A stretch of 64,000 nucleotides of DNA, taken from the IMG/VR virus record IMGVR_UViG_3300020467_000004, positions 1 to 64,000 of that record, one strand, 5' to 3'. Origin of the DNA: a virus. Position 1 is the first letter of the stretch; each line of letters opens with the position of its first letter. The notes under the pieces were generated by a model. It ran no database searches. It saw nothing but the letters and a program-made list of their open reading frames with translations, and was not told the DNA's origin. The position numbers were made by a program, and so were the translations under genes. Shown one piece after another: positions 52,996 through 61,800 of the stretch.

Positions 52996-53247
52996 ATGAA
53001 ATGCATAGCATGTCATAGTAACATGTCGCTCGCTTCAGGTCCTCATATGCCAAAGATCGCTATCTACACCTGCGAGTGTGGAGCCTTGGTGAAAAAAGGA
53101 CTGACGCAAGACACTGCTACTACGTGGATTCACCCCAGCGGTATGATTGAAACTGATCGCGCATGTAACGTTTCTATCAACGATCCAAACTGCGACCACC
53201 GTGATGATCAAATGGCTGGTTGGAAGTTTAGCGTTGTTAGCGCTTAA
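52996..53247 (+). CDS. Small zinc-binding-like protein, 83 residues
   Basis: CIAC near the N-terminus and CECG about 26 residues on form a zinc ribbon-like site; further Cys and His lie in the C-terminal half (RACNVSIND, NCDHRDD). Its leader GGAATGTAACCGATGA is identical to that of RNase H. Followed by a terminator with the TTATGCCGT tail. Possibly a small DNA- or RNA-binding early protein; no function recognised. Confidence 0.72.
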   Translation: MKCIACHSNMSLASGPHMPKIAIYTCECGALVKKGLTQDTATTWIHPSGMIETDRACNVSINDPNCDHRDDQMAGWKFSVVSA

Positions 53248-53251
53248 GAAG

Positions 53252-53289
53252 AGTAGGGTGGGGTAAGCTCCATCCTACTTATGCCGTGC
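53252..53289 (+). terminator. Hairpin terminator with TTATGCCGTG tail
   Basis: About 12-bp stem with G-T pairs: AGTAGGGTGGGG / CTCCATCCTACT, loop TAAG, then TTATGCCGTG. Another plus-strand member of the family. Confidence 0.75.
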
Positions 53290-53303
53290 TACTAATCTTT
53301 AAA

Positions 53304-53313
53304 CCTATATTAT
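53304..53313 (+). promoter_or_regulatory. Candidate promoter CCTATATTAT
   Basis: AAACCTATATTATCCC lies just after the terminator and ~45 nt before the 53358 gene. It differs from CCTACATTAC at two positions and matches, as remembered, the phiKZ early element TATATTAC even better. Would drive the 53358-54532 unit. Confidence 0.35.
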
Positions 53314-53357
53314 CCCTACGATAGCCCTTTATGAACTTATAAATAGGATTAATTCTA

Positions 53358-53657
53358 ATGGATGTAAAAACAGATTATAACACCATGCTTAATGACCTTT
53401 TAAGTCAAATTAAATCGTTAGGTGAAGATGATCGTTTTGAGAAAGTGAAATATCTTAACAATGATCTTGTGCACCGTCACTATCCGCTGATACATTCTCT
53501 CATTGAAAATGTATTTATTACAGAACGTGGTAGTCCTAACTACTCTGCCATTATTCATTTTGAAAATAATGGGATCAAAGTAGGACCTGGTGAGACTGAT
53601 GGGTTTGGCTGGGTAACCGGCTGCGTGCATACGGCAAAAGGCATCATTGTCTTTTAA
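53358..53657 (+). CDS. Small paralogous protein A, 99 residues
   Basis: Helical first half (YNTMLNDLLSQIKSLGEDD), beta-rich second half ending DGFGWVTGCVHTAKGIIVF. It aligns along its length with the next gene (YLNNDLVHRHYP versus YLDEDVVGSKYP; GFGWVTG versus QFGWYSG; HTAKGIIVF versus KTAKGRVIF). Such small tandem early genes in giant phages often target host proteins. No known family recognised. Confidence 0.75.
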   Translation: MDVKTDYNTMLNDLLSQIKSLGEDDRFEKVKYLNNDLVHRHYPLIHSLIENVFITERGSPNYSAIIHFENNGIKVGPGETDGFGWVTGCVHTAKGIIVF

Positions 53658-53674
53658 CTAAAAGGATATCAATA

Positions 53675-53977
53675 ATGTGTAGTGGTCAGGAACATCATTA
53701 TACTGAACTTAAAAAACAACTTGAAGCGTTAGAAGCTGATCCTAGCATTCGCCCTAGCGCTTATCTGGATGAAGATGTGGTGGGTAGTAAATACCCTGCG
53801 CTTATCTCGTCTGCTAGAAAACACATTACAGGGTTTACTGGAAAACCTCGTAAAGAGATAATTGCACTATTTAAACAATGGGGTTACGAGATAACCCCAT
53901 GTGGTTTCGATCAATTTGGCTGGTACAGTGGAATGATTAAGACCGCAAAAGGTCGTGTAATATTTACAGCAACATAG
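53675..53977 (+). CDS. Small paralogous protein B, 100 residues
   Basis: Tandem paralogue of the 53358 gene, 17 nt downstream, with AAAGGATATC as SD. Shares the pattern YL-DV/L-Y-I-F-G-P...FGW-G-TAKG-F. Cys content differs (CSGQEHH start). Duplication followed by divergence is clear at the protein level; DNA identity looks low, so the event is old. Confidence 0.75.
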   Translation: MCSGQEHHYTELKKQLEALEADPSIRPSAYLDEDVVGSKYPALISSARKHITGFTGKPRKEIIALFKQWGYEITPCGFDQFGWYSGMIKTAKGRVIFTAT

Positions 53978-54001
53978 ATAATTAGAAAGGAAACACGCGC
54001 T

Positions 54002-54532
54002 ATGCTAACATCAAGCCGTTATATGATGCCAGCAACGTTAAACGATGAAGAGAAACGTTTTAAAGAGGTATTCGCAGACTTAGTTAAAAAGGTAACCATC
54101 TGGGGACCTAATCAGCCAAGCATTGCTGAGTATATAATTGAAACTTTATATACCGAAACCACCACTACCATGACTAGTTATGATACGCAGCAAGGCGTGC
54201 CGCACTACATTAATGGTAAGTGTGTAATGCTATTCTGGTTACTTAAGTATTGTCGAAATAAAGGTATTGGTAATCACAATACCAAACTAATCATCAAGCG
54301 TACTGTTTCAATTAAAGAACTAAAACGCAACACCATTGCAGTCAATCTGTACGATACGGTCAATCACGATAATAGTATATTTAATTCTAATATCCATGCC
54401 TCTACATTAAGTATAGACAATGACCATGTTGAACTTACTGTTGATATTCTTACCTATGTGATAAAACGCATGGCTTATGAATATCATTTTGAAAATAATC
54501 AAATGACGCTATATAAGTTGGAAGGGGTATAA
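54002..54532 (+). CDS. Hypothetical protein, 176 residues
   Basis: SD AAAGGAAA. Alpha/beta, with a basic middle (WLLKYCRNKGIGNHNTKLIIKRTVSIKELKRN) and a C-terminal helix-rich segment. No recognised motif. Co-transcribed with the 53358/53675 pair, and its stop lies inside a hairpin terminator. Function unknown. Confidence 0.7.
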   Translation: MLTSSRYMMPATLNDEEKRFKEVFADLVKKVTIWGPNQPSIAEYIIETLYTETTTTMTSYDTQQGVPHYINGKCVMLFWLLKYCRNKGIGNHNTKLIIKRTVSIKELKRNTIAVNLYDTVNHDNSIFNSNIHASTLSIDNDHVELTVDILTYVIKRMAYEYHFENNQMTLYKLEGV

Positions 54533-54553
54533 GCCTCTTCCAACTATGCCGTC
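54517..54553 (+). terminator. Hairpin terminator with TATGCCGTC tail
   Basis: About 11-bp stem GTTGGAAGGGG / CCTCTTCCAAC, loop TATAAG, overlapping the stop codon of the 54002 gene, followed by TATGCCGTC. Confidence 0.8.
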
Positions 54554-54577
54554 GTTCTGCCCTTGAAGGAATACCTC

Positions 54578-55603
54578 ATGACACTAGATAATCCTAAATT
54601 AGAAAGACCTTTACCAACACAGTTGTTATCTGTTGTGTTACATGGTTACGATCAAATAGTAGAGTTTCTACTCGATGATAATCCGCCTGCTGATGACTTT
54701 GTTAAATACGCATTTCAACTTCAGCACGATATTGAGAAACACTCTAGATTAAAGGATCGGTTTGAAGACCAGAACATGGTAGACCTTGCGTTTAGTTTGT
54801 TAGAGCGCTTGGCTTATAAAAACACGGCGTACCATCAATTACTTCCTACCTATACGAATATTAAGAATAAAGAAATCTTTATACTTGTTAAAAGTTGGTT
54901 TAATGGGTCGATTGAAGATTATGGGGTCGAGTTGTTACGAAAAGTCGTGGCTGATAAACCCGATACGTTTAACAGTATTTTGATGATGCTTAACTTAGCC
55001 GGGATACCTATTATCAAACGTGTTGATAAGCTCTACTTCTACGGGGACTCTACGCTAATAGTAGATCTTGTAGATAGTGGTGAGGTTGCTGAAGAGTCGG
55101 TTGCTGCTGTTGAGGAAATGTTTGGCACCGAGATAGTGCTAAGTGGTGTTCGCCTATCGCCTGAGCTTATAAATGCAAGCAATGTGATTACTGGTGAAAG
55201 AACATTAGATGTGCTTAACTTTACGTATTTAATAAAAAATGCATTAGTTAACAAAGAGTACATGGACTCTGTTAGTAGTCCTAAGACACGCGTAGTTAAT
55301 TTAACGGCAATGCAGATCTTGTTGACGTTAACACGCGATGCGTTGAGGTACGACACCTATATGGATGTTAGTCGATTAATCACCCCGCTTATACCACGGT
55401 CTATAAATGACACGTTTTCAACACAAATCGATCTGATAAAAGAACAAACCGGCGTGCTAACCGTACGTGGGTCTACCCTACGCCATGATGATACCGTCAG
55501 CGTCATTGCTACCGCATTTAGCCTATTAGGGTTTGATGTGGAGCTTGAAACAAAAGATAACGGTAAGAAACTTATATCGTTTAACAACCCTAATCTAAAA
55601 TAG
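54578..55603 (+). CDS. Hypothetical protein, paralogue of the 55623 gene
   Basis: 341 residues from the ATG at 54578 (SD GAAGGA); a TTG at 54563 overlaps the SD. Helical N-terminal half, then a block LMMLNLAGIPIIKRVDKLYFY that corresponds to LRVLNTVGMVTTRLGDVYYFY in the 55623 product, and a C-terminal AFSLLGFDVELETKDNG matching AFELLGIEMDDKKSV. A winged-helix-like reading (helix, turn, YFY wing) is possible but unproven. No known enzyme motif. Early-type genes. Confidence 0.7.
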   Translation: MTLDNPKLERPLPTQLLSVVLHGYDQIVEFLLDDNPPADDFVKYAFQLQHDIEKHSRLKDRFEDQNMVDLAFSLLERLAYKNTAYHQLLPTYTNIKNKEIFILVKSWFNGSIEDYGVELLRKVVADKPDTFNSILMMLNLAGIPIIKRVDKLYFYGDSTLIVDLVDSGEVAEESVAAVEEMFGTEIVLSGVRLSPELINASNVITGERTLDVLNFTYLIKNALVNKEYMDSVSSPKTRVVNLTAMQILLTLTRDALRYDTYMDVSRLITPLIPRSINDTFSTQIDLIKEQTGVLTVRGSTLRHDDTVSVIATAFSLLGFDVELETKDNGKKLISFNNPNLK

Positions 55604-55622
55604 CCCTTAAGGAAATTAAACC

Positions 55623-56738
55623 ATGAGAACTTATAACGCTTTAAACATGCAACCCAGTGAATGGTCTAGTAAGCAAGCAACCACAACATCTGTTTGGGGA
55701 CGCAAAAATACACCACCTATTACCAGCGGTATACAAACCGAACAAATTATTGGTGATTACCACTACATTGTAGCTAACATCTTGGACGGCAGTATTAATG
55801 AGAAAGAAACGTTGCTTCGTTCTTTGATTCGTTTACGCGATGATGTTTTATATTGTAACGATAATCGAGATATAATGGAGCTACTTTCGGCGTATGAGAT
55901 TGGCATGGTCCTTATGCGTTGGATCAAACAAGTAGCTAAAGACACCACTACGGTTCAGTGCTTTGAAATGAATATTGCAAGTCTTGATAAACCTACAGGT
56001 TCTATCATCTCTATACTTGCAGATGCATGGATACATGGTACGGATAACTTTACTCATGACACCGTTGAGAGCGTATTAACTGCTGCGCCTAATGTACAGT
56101 TAAATGCATTACGTGTATTAAATACTGTTGGTATGGTTACAACACGTCTTGGTGATGTATATTACTTCTATAAGCCCGACAACACGTCGGGATTTAACCT
56201 TAAAGAAGAATATGCTAAGTATAGTGTGGAGAGGACGCATGGGGTATCTGTTGACGACCATATAGAAACAGAAGCACCTGGTGTCATTAGTGATGAACCA
56301 CTTAAAGACTTGTATCACTGTACGTTGAATCTACTTGATCATGATGTGGTAGATAGCGATGCGGTTAATGCATTAGTTATGAAATATTACACTAACAATT
56401 CTCAACGTAAAGCTAAACGTGAAGTCCTGGTGGCGGAGGGAATTATTCTTTCTACTATCGTTGAAGTAACTAACAAACAATGGGCAACAAACATGTTACA
56501 GTCAACATGCAAACAACTGCCTAAATACTTTAACTGTGAAGACGGTATATTTGGTCAGTTTAACTATTACCGTAGCATAAGCACAACGCAGATAGAAATC
56601 CCTAAGAGCGCTAAAACACGTGCAAAAGCCCGTGAGACCATCCTTGCTGCCTTTGAATTATTAGGCATTGAAATGGATGATAAGAAAAGTGTTTCAGATA
56701 CAATAGCTTATGTTGTACCTGGTCGTCAAGTTCTGTAG
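55623..56738 (+). CDS. Hypothetical protein, paralogue of the 54578 gene
   Basis: 371 residues; SD TTAAGGA, 19 nt after its paralogue. Shares the two blocks listed there, in the same order and similar spacing. Contains a long helical centre and a C-terminal region with basic residues (KSAKTRAKARET). The last gene before the long non-coding region, so it may form a unit with the origin candidate; that is speculation. Confidence 0.7.
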   Translation: MRTYNALNMQPSEWSSKQATTTSVWGRKNTPPITSGIQTEQIIGDYHYIVANILDGSINEKETLLRSLIRLRDDVLYCNDNRDIMELLSAYEIGMVLMRWIKQVAKDTTTVQCFEMNIASLDKPTGSIISILADAWIHGTDNFTHDTVESVLTAAPNVQLNALRVLNTVGMVTTRLGDVYYFYKPDNTSGFNLKEEYAKYSVERTHGVSVDDHIETEAPGVISDEPLKDLYHCTLNLLDHDVVDSDAVNALVMKYYTNNSQRKAKREVLVAEGIILSTIVEVTNKQWATNMLQSTCKQLPKYFNCEDGIFGQFNYYRSISTTQIEIPKSAKTRAKARETILAAFELLGIEMDDKKSVSDTIAYVVPGRQVL

Positions 56739-56759
56739 GTTGTAGCACGAACCACGTAA

Positions 56760-56769
56760 CCTACATTAC
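56760..56769 (+). promoter_or_regulatory. Exact CCTACATTAC motif upstream of the non-coding region
   Basis: Third exact intergenic plus-strand copy. Followed immediately by an AGAGGAGGGGG run and a hairpin terminator, so any transcript would be short (a small RNA of ~60 nt), or the motif serves another role. Confidence 0.3.
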
Positions 56770-56787
56770 GTAAAAGAGGAGGGGGTG

Positions 56788-56842
56788 TCGTAGAAGGGGG
56801 AGTCACGTCCCTTCTACCCTCTCTTCTTTTTTTGCCTTTAAA
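56788..56842 (+). terminator. Hairpin terminator with T tract
   Basis: Stem GTAGAAGGG / CCCTTCTAC with a 10-nt loop, then CCTCTCTTCTTTTTTTGCC. Ordinary intrinsic terminator after the 55623 gene. Confidence 0.7.
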
Positions 56843-57061
56843 AAGCACTGTACGCTGTTTTAAGCCGGTTAACCCATATAACCTATCCCATAGCCCTATC
56901 CCTCAACCGCGTGCGCTCACGCCCCGCTGCGCGCCCTGCCCGAAATTCGCCTACTGGCTGTGTGTTTTTAGTTTTCTGTTTTAATAAATTTGATTTTTAA
57001 TTTATAAAACTATTGTGTAGTTGTGTTGATTGTATTTCTTTAATTAGTTATATTTTCTTAT

Positions 57062-57151
57062 CTAAAATTATTAGTTACTTGTATTTATTACTAAAAATAG
57101 GTTACTTGTAATTTAGTCTATTTCTAAAATAATTATTACTTGTACTTTTAT
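57062..57151 (+). repeat. Three iteron-like direct repeats
   Basis: Units start at 57062, 57091 and 57124, each about 27 bp with CTAAAA, then 6-8 nt, then TTACTTGTA (57075-57083, 57102-57110, 57136-57144), and an AT-rich end. Nine of nine bases of TTACTTGTA are conserved in all three. Spacing of the cores is 27 and 34 bp. Confidence 0.65.
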
Positions 57152-57235
57152 AAAAATATAACTATAATTTGCTTGGGAATTATTTTGTAACATTCTAGTT
57201 TATTAGGTATGAGCGGAGCGTAGCGACAACCCCAT

Positions 57236-57267
57236 TCCCCCAAAGGGGGGATTATAAGAATCCCCCC
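57236..57267 (+). other. Mutually exclusive GC hairpins
   Basis: CCCCC-AAA-GGGGG can pair, or GGGGGGATT-ATAAG-AATCCCCCC (9-bp stem, 5-nt loop) can. They share the G run, so only one can form, as in attenuators. Two further runs of six or more G follow at 57286-57302. Confidence 0.55.
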
Positions 57268-57411
57268 GGGAGAGGATGGTAGAGATGGGGGGCCGTGGGG
57301 GGAAGAGAAGGAAACCCAAACGTCAAAAAGTGTCTGTGAAAAAATTGAGTAAACACACGGTAAATTTCATGCATCGTTATGAACCTGTCACATACACGTA
57401 AGGATAGCCAT

Positions 57412-57747
57412 ATGCGACGTACCGTCGAATGCGATGAATCTACACCGCTAGGTATCGGTGTGGCCATCGAACATCTCAACTATATCATCGATGCACTTAA
57501 TAACCACATCGGTAAAAAAACCGTGAAAGTGTATAACTTTATCGGCATCAGCTCACTTAAAGATTACCATCTATGCTACAACCATGCGGTTCGCTTATGT
57601 AATATTTTAAAAGCTAGGCAAAAGAAGTATGACCTTAGTGATGACACGCCTATTGAGACGGTCTATCTAGGGTTAATGTTAAGTGTGTTAAATAAGGCAC
57701 GCGACCTTAAAATAATTCACTTAATCCCAGCCAGAAGGACCCCATGA
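57412..57747 (+). CDS. Hypothetical protein, 111 residues
   Basis: ATG at 57412 with SD TAAGGA; a start at 57379 is further from an SD. Helical, with a basic N-terminus (MRRTVECDEST) and YHLCYNHAVRLCNILKARQKKYDL. The first gene after the non-coding region and the first of a four-gene unit ending in RNAP beta. No recognised family; could be a regulator or accessory of the polymerase. Confidence 0.65.
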   Translation: MRRTVECDESTPLGIGVAIEHLNYIIDALNNHIGKKTVKVYNFIGISSLKDYHLCYNHAVRLCNILKARQKKYDLSDDTPIETVYLGLMLSVLNKARDLKIIHLIPARRTP

Positions 57748-57751
57748 TCTC

Positions 57752-58348
57752 ATGAACCACTACACGTATCAGCATGTCGATGCAGTGAATTTCCATCGAC
57801 ACATAATCAAAGGTATCGACCGTATTATCGATCATGCCAACGCGCTTCACAAAGCTGTCCTGCCTTCTCTTAATGCCTATTATCCTGATCTAGATGGTTA
57901 TGTTAAAAAACTCATGCAGTTTGAAACCGATCTACCCCTCGAGGATGCTTTAGATACGATGCTAAATGTAGTAGATGATACCGCATATACGTTACAGGCA
58001 AGTCCGTTCCCTATCACAGACGCGCATGATAACTACCCACTGCTAGTTAATACCGTCACCGCGCACGATAAGCGTCAATGGGTATATCTGATGATTCCCT
58101 ATCCCTCTACCTTCATTGGTGGGGCATTAGCGAAAGAGAAGATGATGACCTTAGCGTTAGCGTATCGCCGTAGCAATACGTTCATACACACGTTTGCACC
58201 TATCGTCACCCCTCAAGATGGATTACCAGGCCCATCTAGCATCACGATCACCGAGAGCGATTTTAAGGCATATAAAGCATGCATGGATATCGTAGGTGAT
58301 TTAGGATACTTGAAACATTTTCAACATGTTCGAGTACAACCTGCATGA
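57752..58348 (+). CDS. Hypothetical protein, 198 residues
   Basis: ATG 4 nt after the previous stop; overlaps the next gene by 4 nt. N-terminal half helical and His-rich (FHRHIIKGIDRIIDHANALH); then beta strands (WVYLMIPYPSTFIGGALAKEKMM). No catalytic motif. Transcribed with RNAP beta, so a transcription-related role is possible but not shown. Confidence 0.68.
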   Translation: MNHYTYQHVDAVNFHRHIIKGIDRIIDHANALHKAVLPSLNAYYPDLDGYVKKLMQFETDLPLEDALDTMLNVVDDTAYTLQASPFPITDAHDNYPLLVNTVTAHDKRQWVYLMIPYPSTFIGGALAKEKMMTLALAYRRSNTFIHTFAPIVTPQDGLPGPSSITITESDFKAYKACMDIVGDLGYLKHFQHVRVQPA

Positions 58349-58815
58349 TAGGCGCGCTTATCCACCGCGACGTTATCCGCCATCATCGGGAGATGAGCCA
58401 CTATGCACTTAAACATGCAGGTGGTAACAAAGCGTTTAAACGTCGATTAATAAGTCATCTTGGTCAAATGCAATTACTTGCACCCTTACTCACCTCTATC
58501 ACCCTGAAGCAGCTACGCGGGTTGATAGAGGGAGATAGGGACCTTTATGCCTTTACTGAGAGACTCCCTAAACCAAATGCGGGGTTATGGGTCGAGCTCA
58601 CCACCGTTAAGATAGCTTCTGGTAATGCCGAGATTTATTATAAGTTAGATTTAACAACCAGTCGTTTGGATCCCTTTACGTTTATTGTTCTTAAACGTAA
58701 ATACGAGACCTTGTATCAGTATCAGGAAACGTTATTAGATCCAAAAACCCATTACATAACCCGTGCGATGATTAGACGTCAGCTTCATGCGTTTAATCCC
58801 ACATCCAGTGAATAA
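58345..58815 (+). CDS. Hypothetical protein, 156 residues
   Basis: Starts in an ATGA overlap. Basic and helical N-terminus (HRDVIRHHREMSHYALKHAGGNKAFKRRLISHLG) suggests nucleic-acid binding; the C-terminal half is alpha/beta (LWVELTTVKIASGNAEIYYKLDL). 12 nt upstream of RNAP beta. Could be an RNAP-associated factor. Family not recognised. Confidence 0.68.
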   Translation: MIGALIHRDVIRHHREMSHYALKHAGGNKAFKRRLISHLGQMQLLAPLLTSITLKQLRGLIEGDRDLYAFTERLPKPNAGLWVELTTVKIASGNAEIYYKLDLTTSRLDPFTFIVLKRKYETLYQYQETLLDPKTHYITRAMIRRQLHAFNPTSSE

Positions 58816-58827
58816 GAGGTTAGTCGC

Positions 58828-61800
58828 ATGTCTTTATACGACGCGTTCTATAGAGAAGTGGGTGTACGCACCCCTCAACAGCTTGTTAACCCCAAGACGG
58901 CCCCCATTAACACATTGACACTGCCACGTGACAGCATCATCCATTACCTACCTACCACGTCTACCGACATGGGGATAGATGCGCGTGATCCATTGTTATT
59001 AAACCATGACAGTGAAGTCTTCATTCACCACATCGAAGCGCTTAAAAGTGAATTAGGCACACCACGATTAAACCGAGGTGCCTATAAGCAACACGTGCAA
59101 AACTACCATAAGCGTTTTAGAAAGCACCGTTTACTGCGTCGCTTAGCTAGCGGTTTACGCGATCCACGTAGTTTAATAGTAAGCAACTACGCATCGTTAA
59201 CTAGCGTATATCAATATCGTCAACACGCACTCGCAACATACTACCGCTATTATAACCTACACACTACGCTTTATGCTGAGATCATCGCATTAGCTAAAGA
59301 GACCGACCGTCAGCACTTCATCCCGGTTACGTTACCAAAAGTATTACCTGAGCGTGATGATTTAGATCGTGCAATCGGTAAAGTTAAACCAGGTGATATG
59401 CCGCGTTCTTTATTAACCCAGTTTAAAGAGAATGCTGCATTGACGTATCTAGACCTTTACCTGTGGTTAAGCGGTGAGGCGGGCGTTACTTCATTAAGCC
59501 ATACACCGGTTGAAGTCTTAAAACGCATTAACCTGGTATTTATTGAGTCAGGCCAATTCAGTGTTTTATCGTTAAGTCATCTTGTCGAATGGATGGAGAC
59601 GGATAACGATTTAAATGACAAACTCCGTCGTTTCTATATGGCGATGTTTGAAAAGCGTACAGTAATGGCTGAAAGCGAAGCAGACGATGAAGTCGATAAT
59701 GCAATTTCTGGCGTACCAGTCGTACCCCCTATTGCTGAACGTAGAACCCAGGCTATTGTTAGCCAGGCTGATGAACTAGCAGATGCAGGTATCCTATCAG
59801 GGGCTGAATATCGCCGCATGGTGAAGCTAGCAGATCAGTTTACACGTATACCTAATCCATACGGCGAGGGTACGCTTGAACAGTTAGCTGCACCTGATAC
59901 TGCGGTGACCATGAGTCAACCTAAAGATACCCTACCTGAGATCAAAGGGGTGGTTGACAAGAGTATGTTAAATACCACCGTCAATGCATTTCATCGAGAA
60001 TACATTAAAAACGTCATGCCTAAAGACATTGCGGCTATGACACTAGGTATTCAGCAAGCAGGCGTAGCAGTAACAGACTACCAAGTTCAGCGTGTTGTTG
60101 ATGCGGTAGATAAATACGACATGTATACGGTTAAGCTAACGCCTGTTAAAGGTCAACCCTCAACGATTCGTTTTAAACTTCCTGTAGTCGAAGAAGATGG
60201 TACATTCCTAGCGGGCGGCGTGAAGATTCGTTATCGTACGCAGCGGGCAGACGTACCCTTGAGGAAGACATCTGCTTCAACGGTTGCGTTAACCAGCTAC
60301 TACGGTAAGACGTTCGTTGAGCGTTCAGGCAAAGTAGTTAACGACTATGGCAAATGGTTAGTTAAACATTTAACCCAAATGACACTGGCTGACAATAGTC
60401 CACTATCTAAAGTGGCGTTTGCTGACGTCATGGTAACCGATGTTGTATTACCACGTGGCTACACTGCCATTGCTAAGGAGATACGCACCTTTACCTTTAA
60501 GGAAGTATTGTTTACTTGGGATTATCCTAATCGTGGTGAAGTATTAGGTATTAACGACCTTAGCGCCTACGAGCAAGATAATCAAGTCGTTATCGGTAAA
60601 CAAGGCAAATACGTTTACACAATGGATCGTAGTGAGATGGTGTATCGTCATCACAACGACTCAATGCAACCTATCGGTGAGCTTTACGAAGTTATCAACA
60701 TTACTGATAGTCAGCCACCTATTGAAATGGCTAGCGTTAAAGTGTTTAGTAAACACATCCCAGTGGGTGTAGTGCTTGCCTTTAAACTCGGTATTGATAA
60801 GTTGATCAAACGCTTAGGGGTAGAGGTTAAACGTGTACCGGTAGGCACACGTGTTCAACTGGCTCCTCAGGAATACAAGATTGTATTTGCTGATGAAACC
60901 TTAGTCGTATCACGCGCTGATCGCGAAGCCAGTTTGATCTTAGGTGGGTTTGTTAGTTACAAGAACGCAATTAAGCAATATAACCTTGAGGATTTCAATC
61001 ATCCAGATGTCTACTTCAATGTGATTAATGAACAAGGTTTATCTGCCCGTTTCATCCAAGAGATGGAATTGATGGATACCATGTTCGTCGACCCTATCAC
61101 TGAGGAGATTCTAACTGAGATGGGTGAGCCAACTACATTTGAAGGGTTGTTGTTTAGAAGTGTAGAATTAGTAGCAACTGATCAACATCCTAAAGAGATG
61201 GATAGTGCGTTCATGCGGCTTCGTGGCTATGAGCGTTTCTCAGGTACGGTCTACAAGCAGATGGTTGAAGCGTTGCGAGAGTATCGTGCTAAGCCTATGT
61301 TGTCTAAAGCCTCAATAAACTTAAACCCTAAAGCGGTATGGTTGAATGTTTTGCAAGATGAATCGACGGAGTTGGTAGAAACCTCTAACCCTGTCCATAA
61401 TCTAAAAGAACACGAGACCCTTACCTTTGCAGGACAAGGTGGTCGTTCTACTAAAACCATGGTGCGTCGTTCACGGATGTTCCATAAGAACGATCTTGGT
61501 GTTATTTCAGAGTCGACCCCTGATAGTGCCAAGGTAGCTATCACCACGTATCTAACACCTGATGCTAAGATACGTAACTTGCGAGGTATGACAGACAGCT
61601 ATACTGAGGGGGATGGGCCTGCTAAATACGTAAGTAGTGTCTCGTTGTTATCGCCAGGTGCGGATAGAGATAGTTCTAAACGTACTAACATGACATCGGT
61701 TCAGCACTCATCAGGTATCCAAGCAGTTGGATATACTAGTACACCTGTCCGTACGGGTTATGAGAAAGTAATGGCACATCGTGTTGATGATCTATTTGCC

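Larger units (their letters stand above)
56739..57411. other. ~670-bp non-coding region, candidate replication origin
   Basis: The longest gene-free stretch in the window. It contains, in order: a CCTACATTAC motif (56760); a hairpin terminator with T tract (56788-56842); a GC-rich patch rich in GCGC (about 56898-56941); about 250 bp of very AT-rich DNA with three iteron-like repeats (57062-57151); and GC-rich hairpins and G runs (57211-57305). No tRNA fold or ORF with an SD was found. AT-rich DNA with iterons next to a strong hairpin is typical of origins. A structured ncRNA or a genome boundary is the alternative. Confidence 0.5.

Noticed and set aside
52932-52996. Frameshift joining beta' to downstream sequence
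   Set aside because: The frames after 52932 contain no beta'-like residues and a new gene with its own SD begins at 52996; a natural split is simpler.
57062-57151. CRISPR array
   Set aside because: Three 27-bp units with irregular 2-6 bp gaps; no uniform spacers or palindromic repeats.
56739-57411. tRNA genes
   Set aside because: No cloverleaf with TTC-loop pattern was found by eye here or in other gaps; short gaps elsewhere leave no room.
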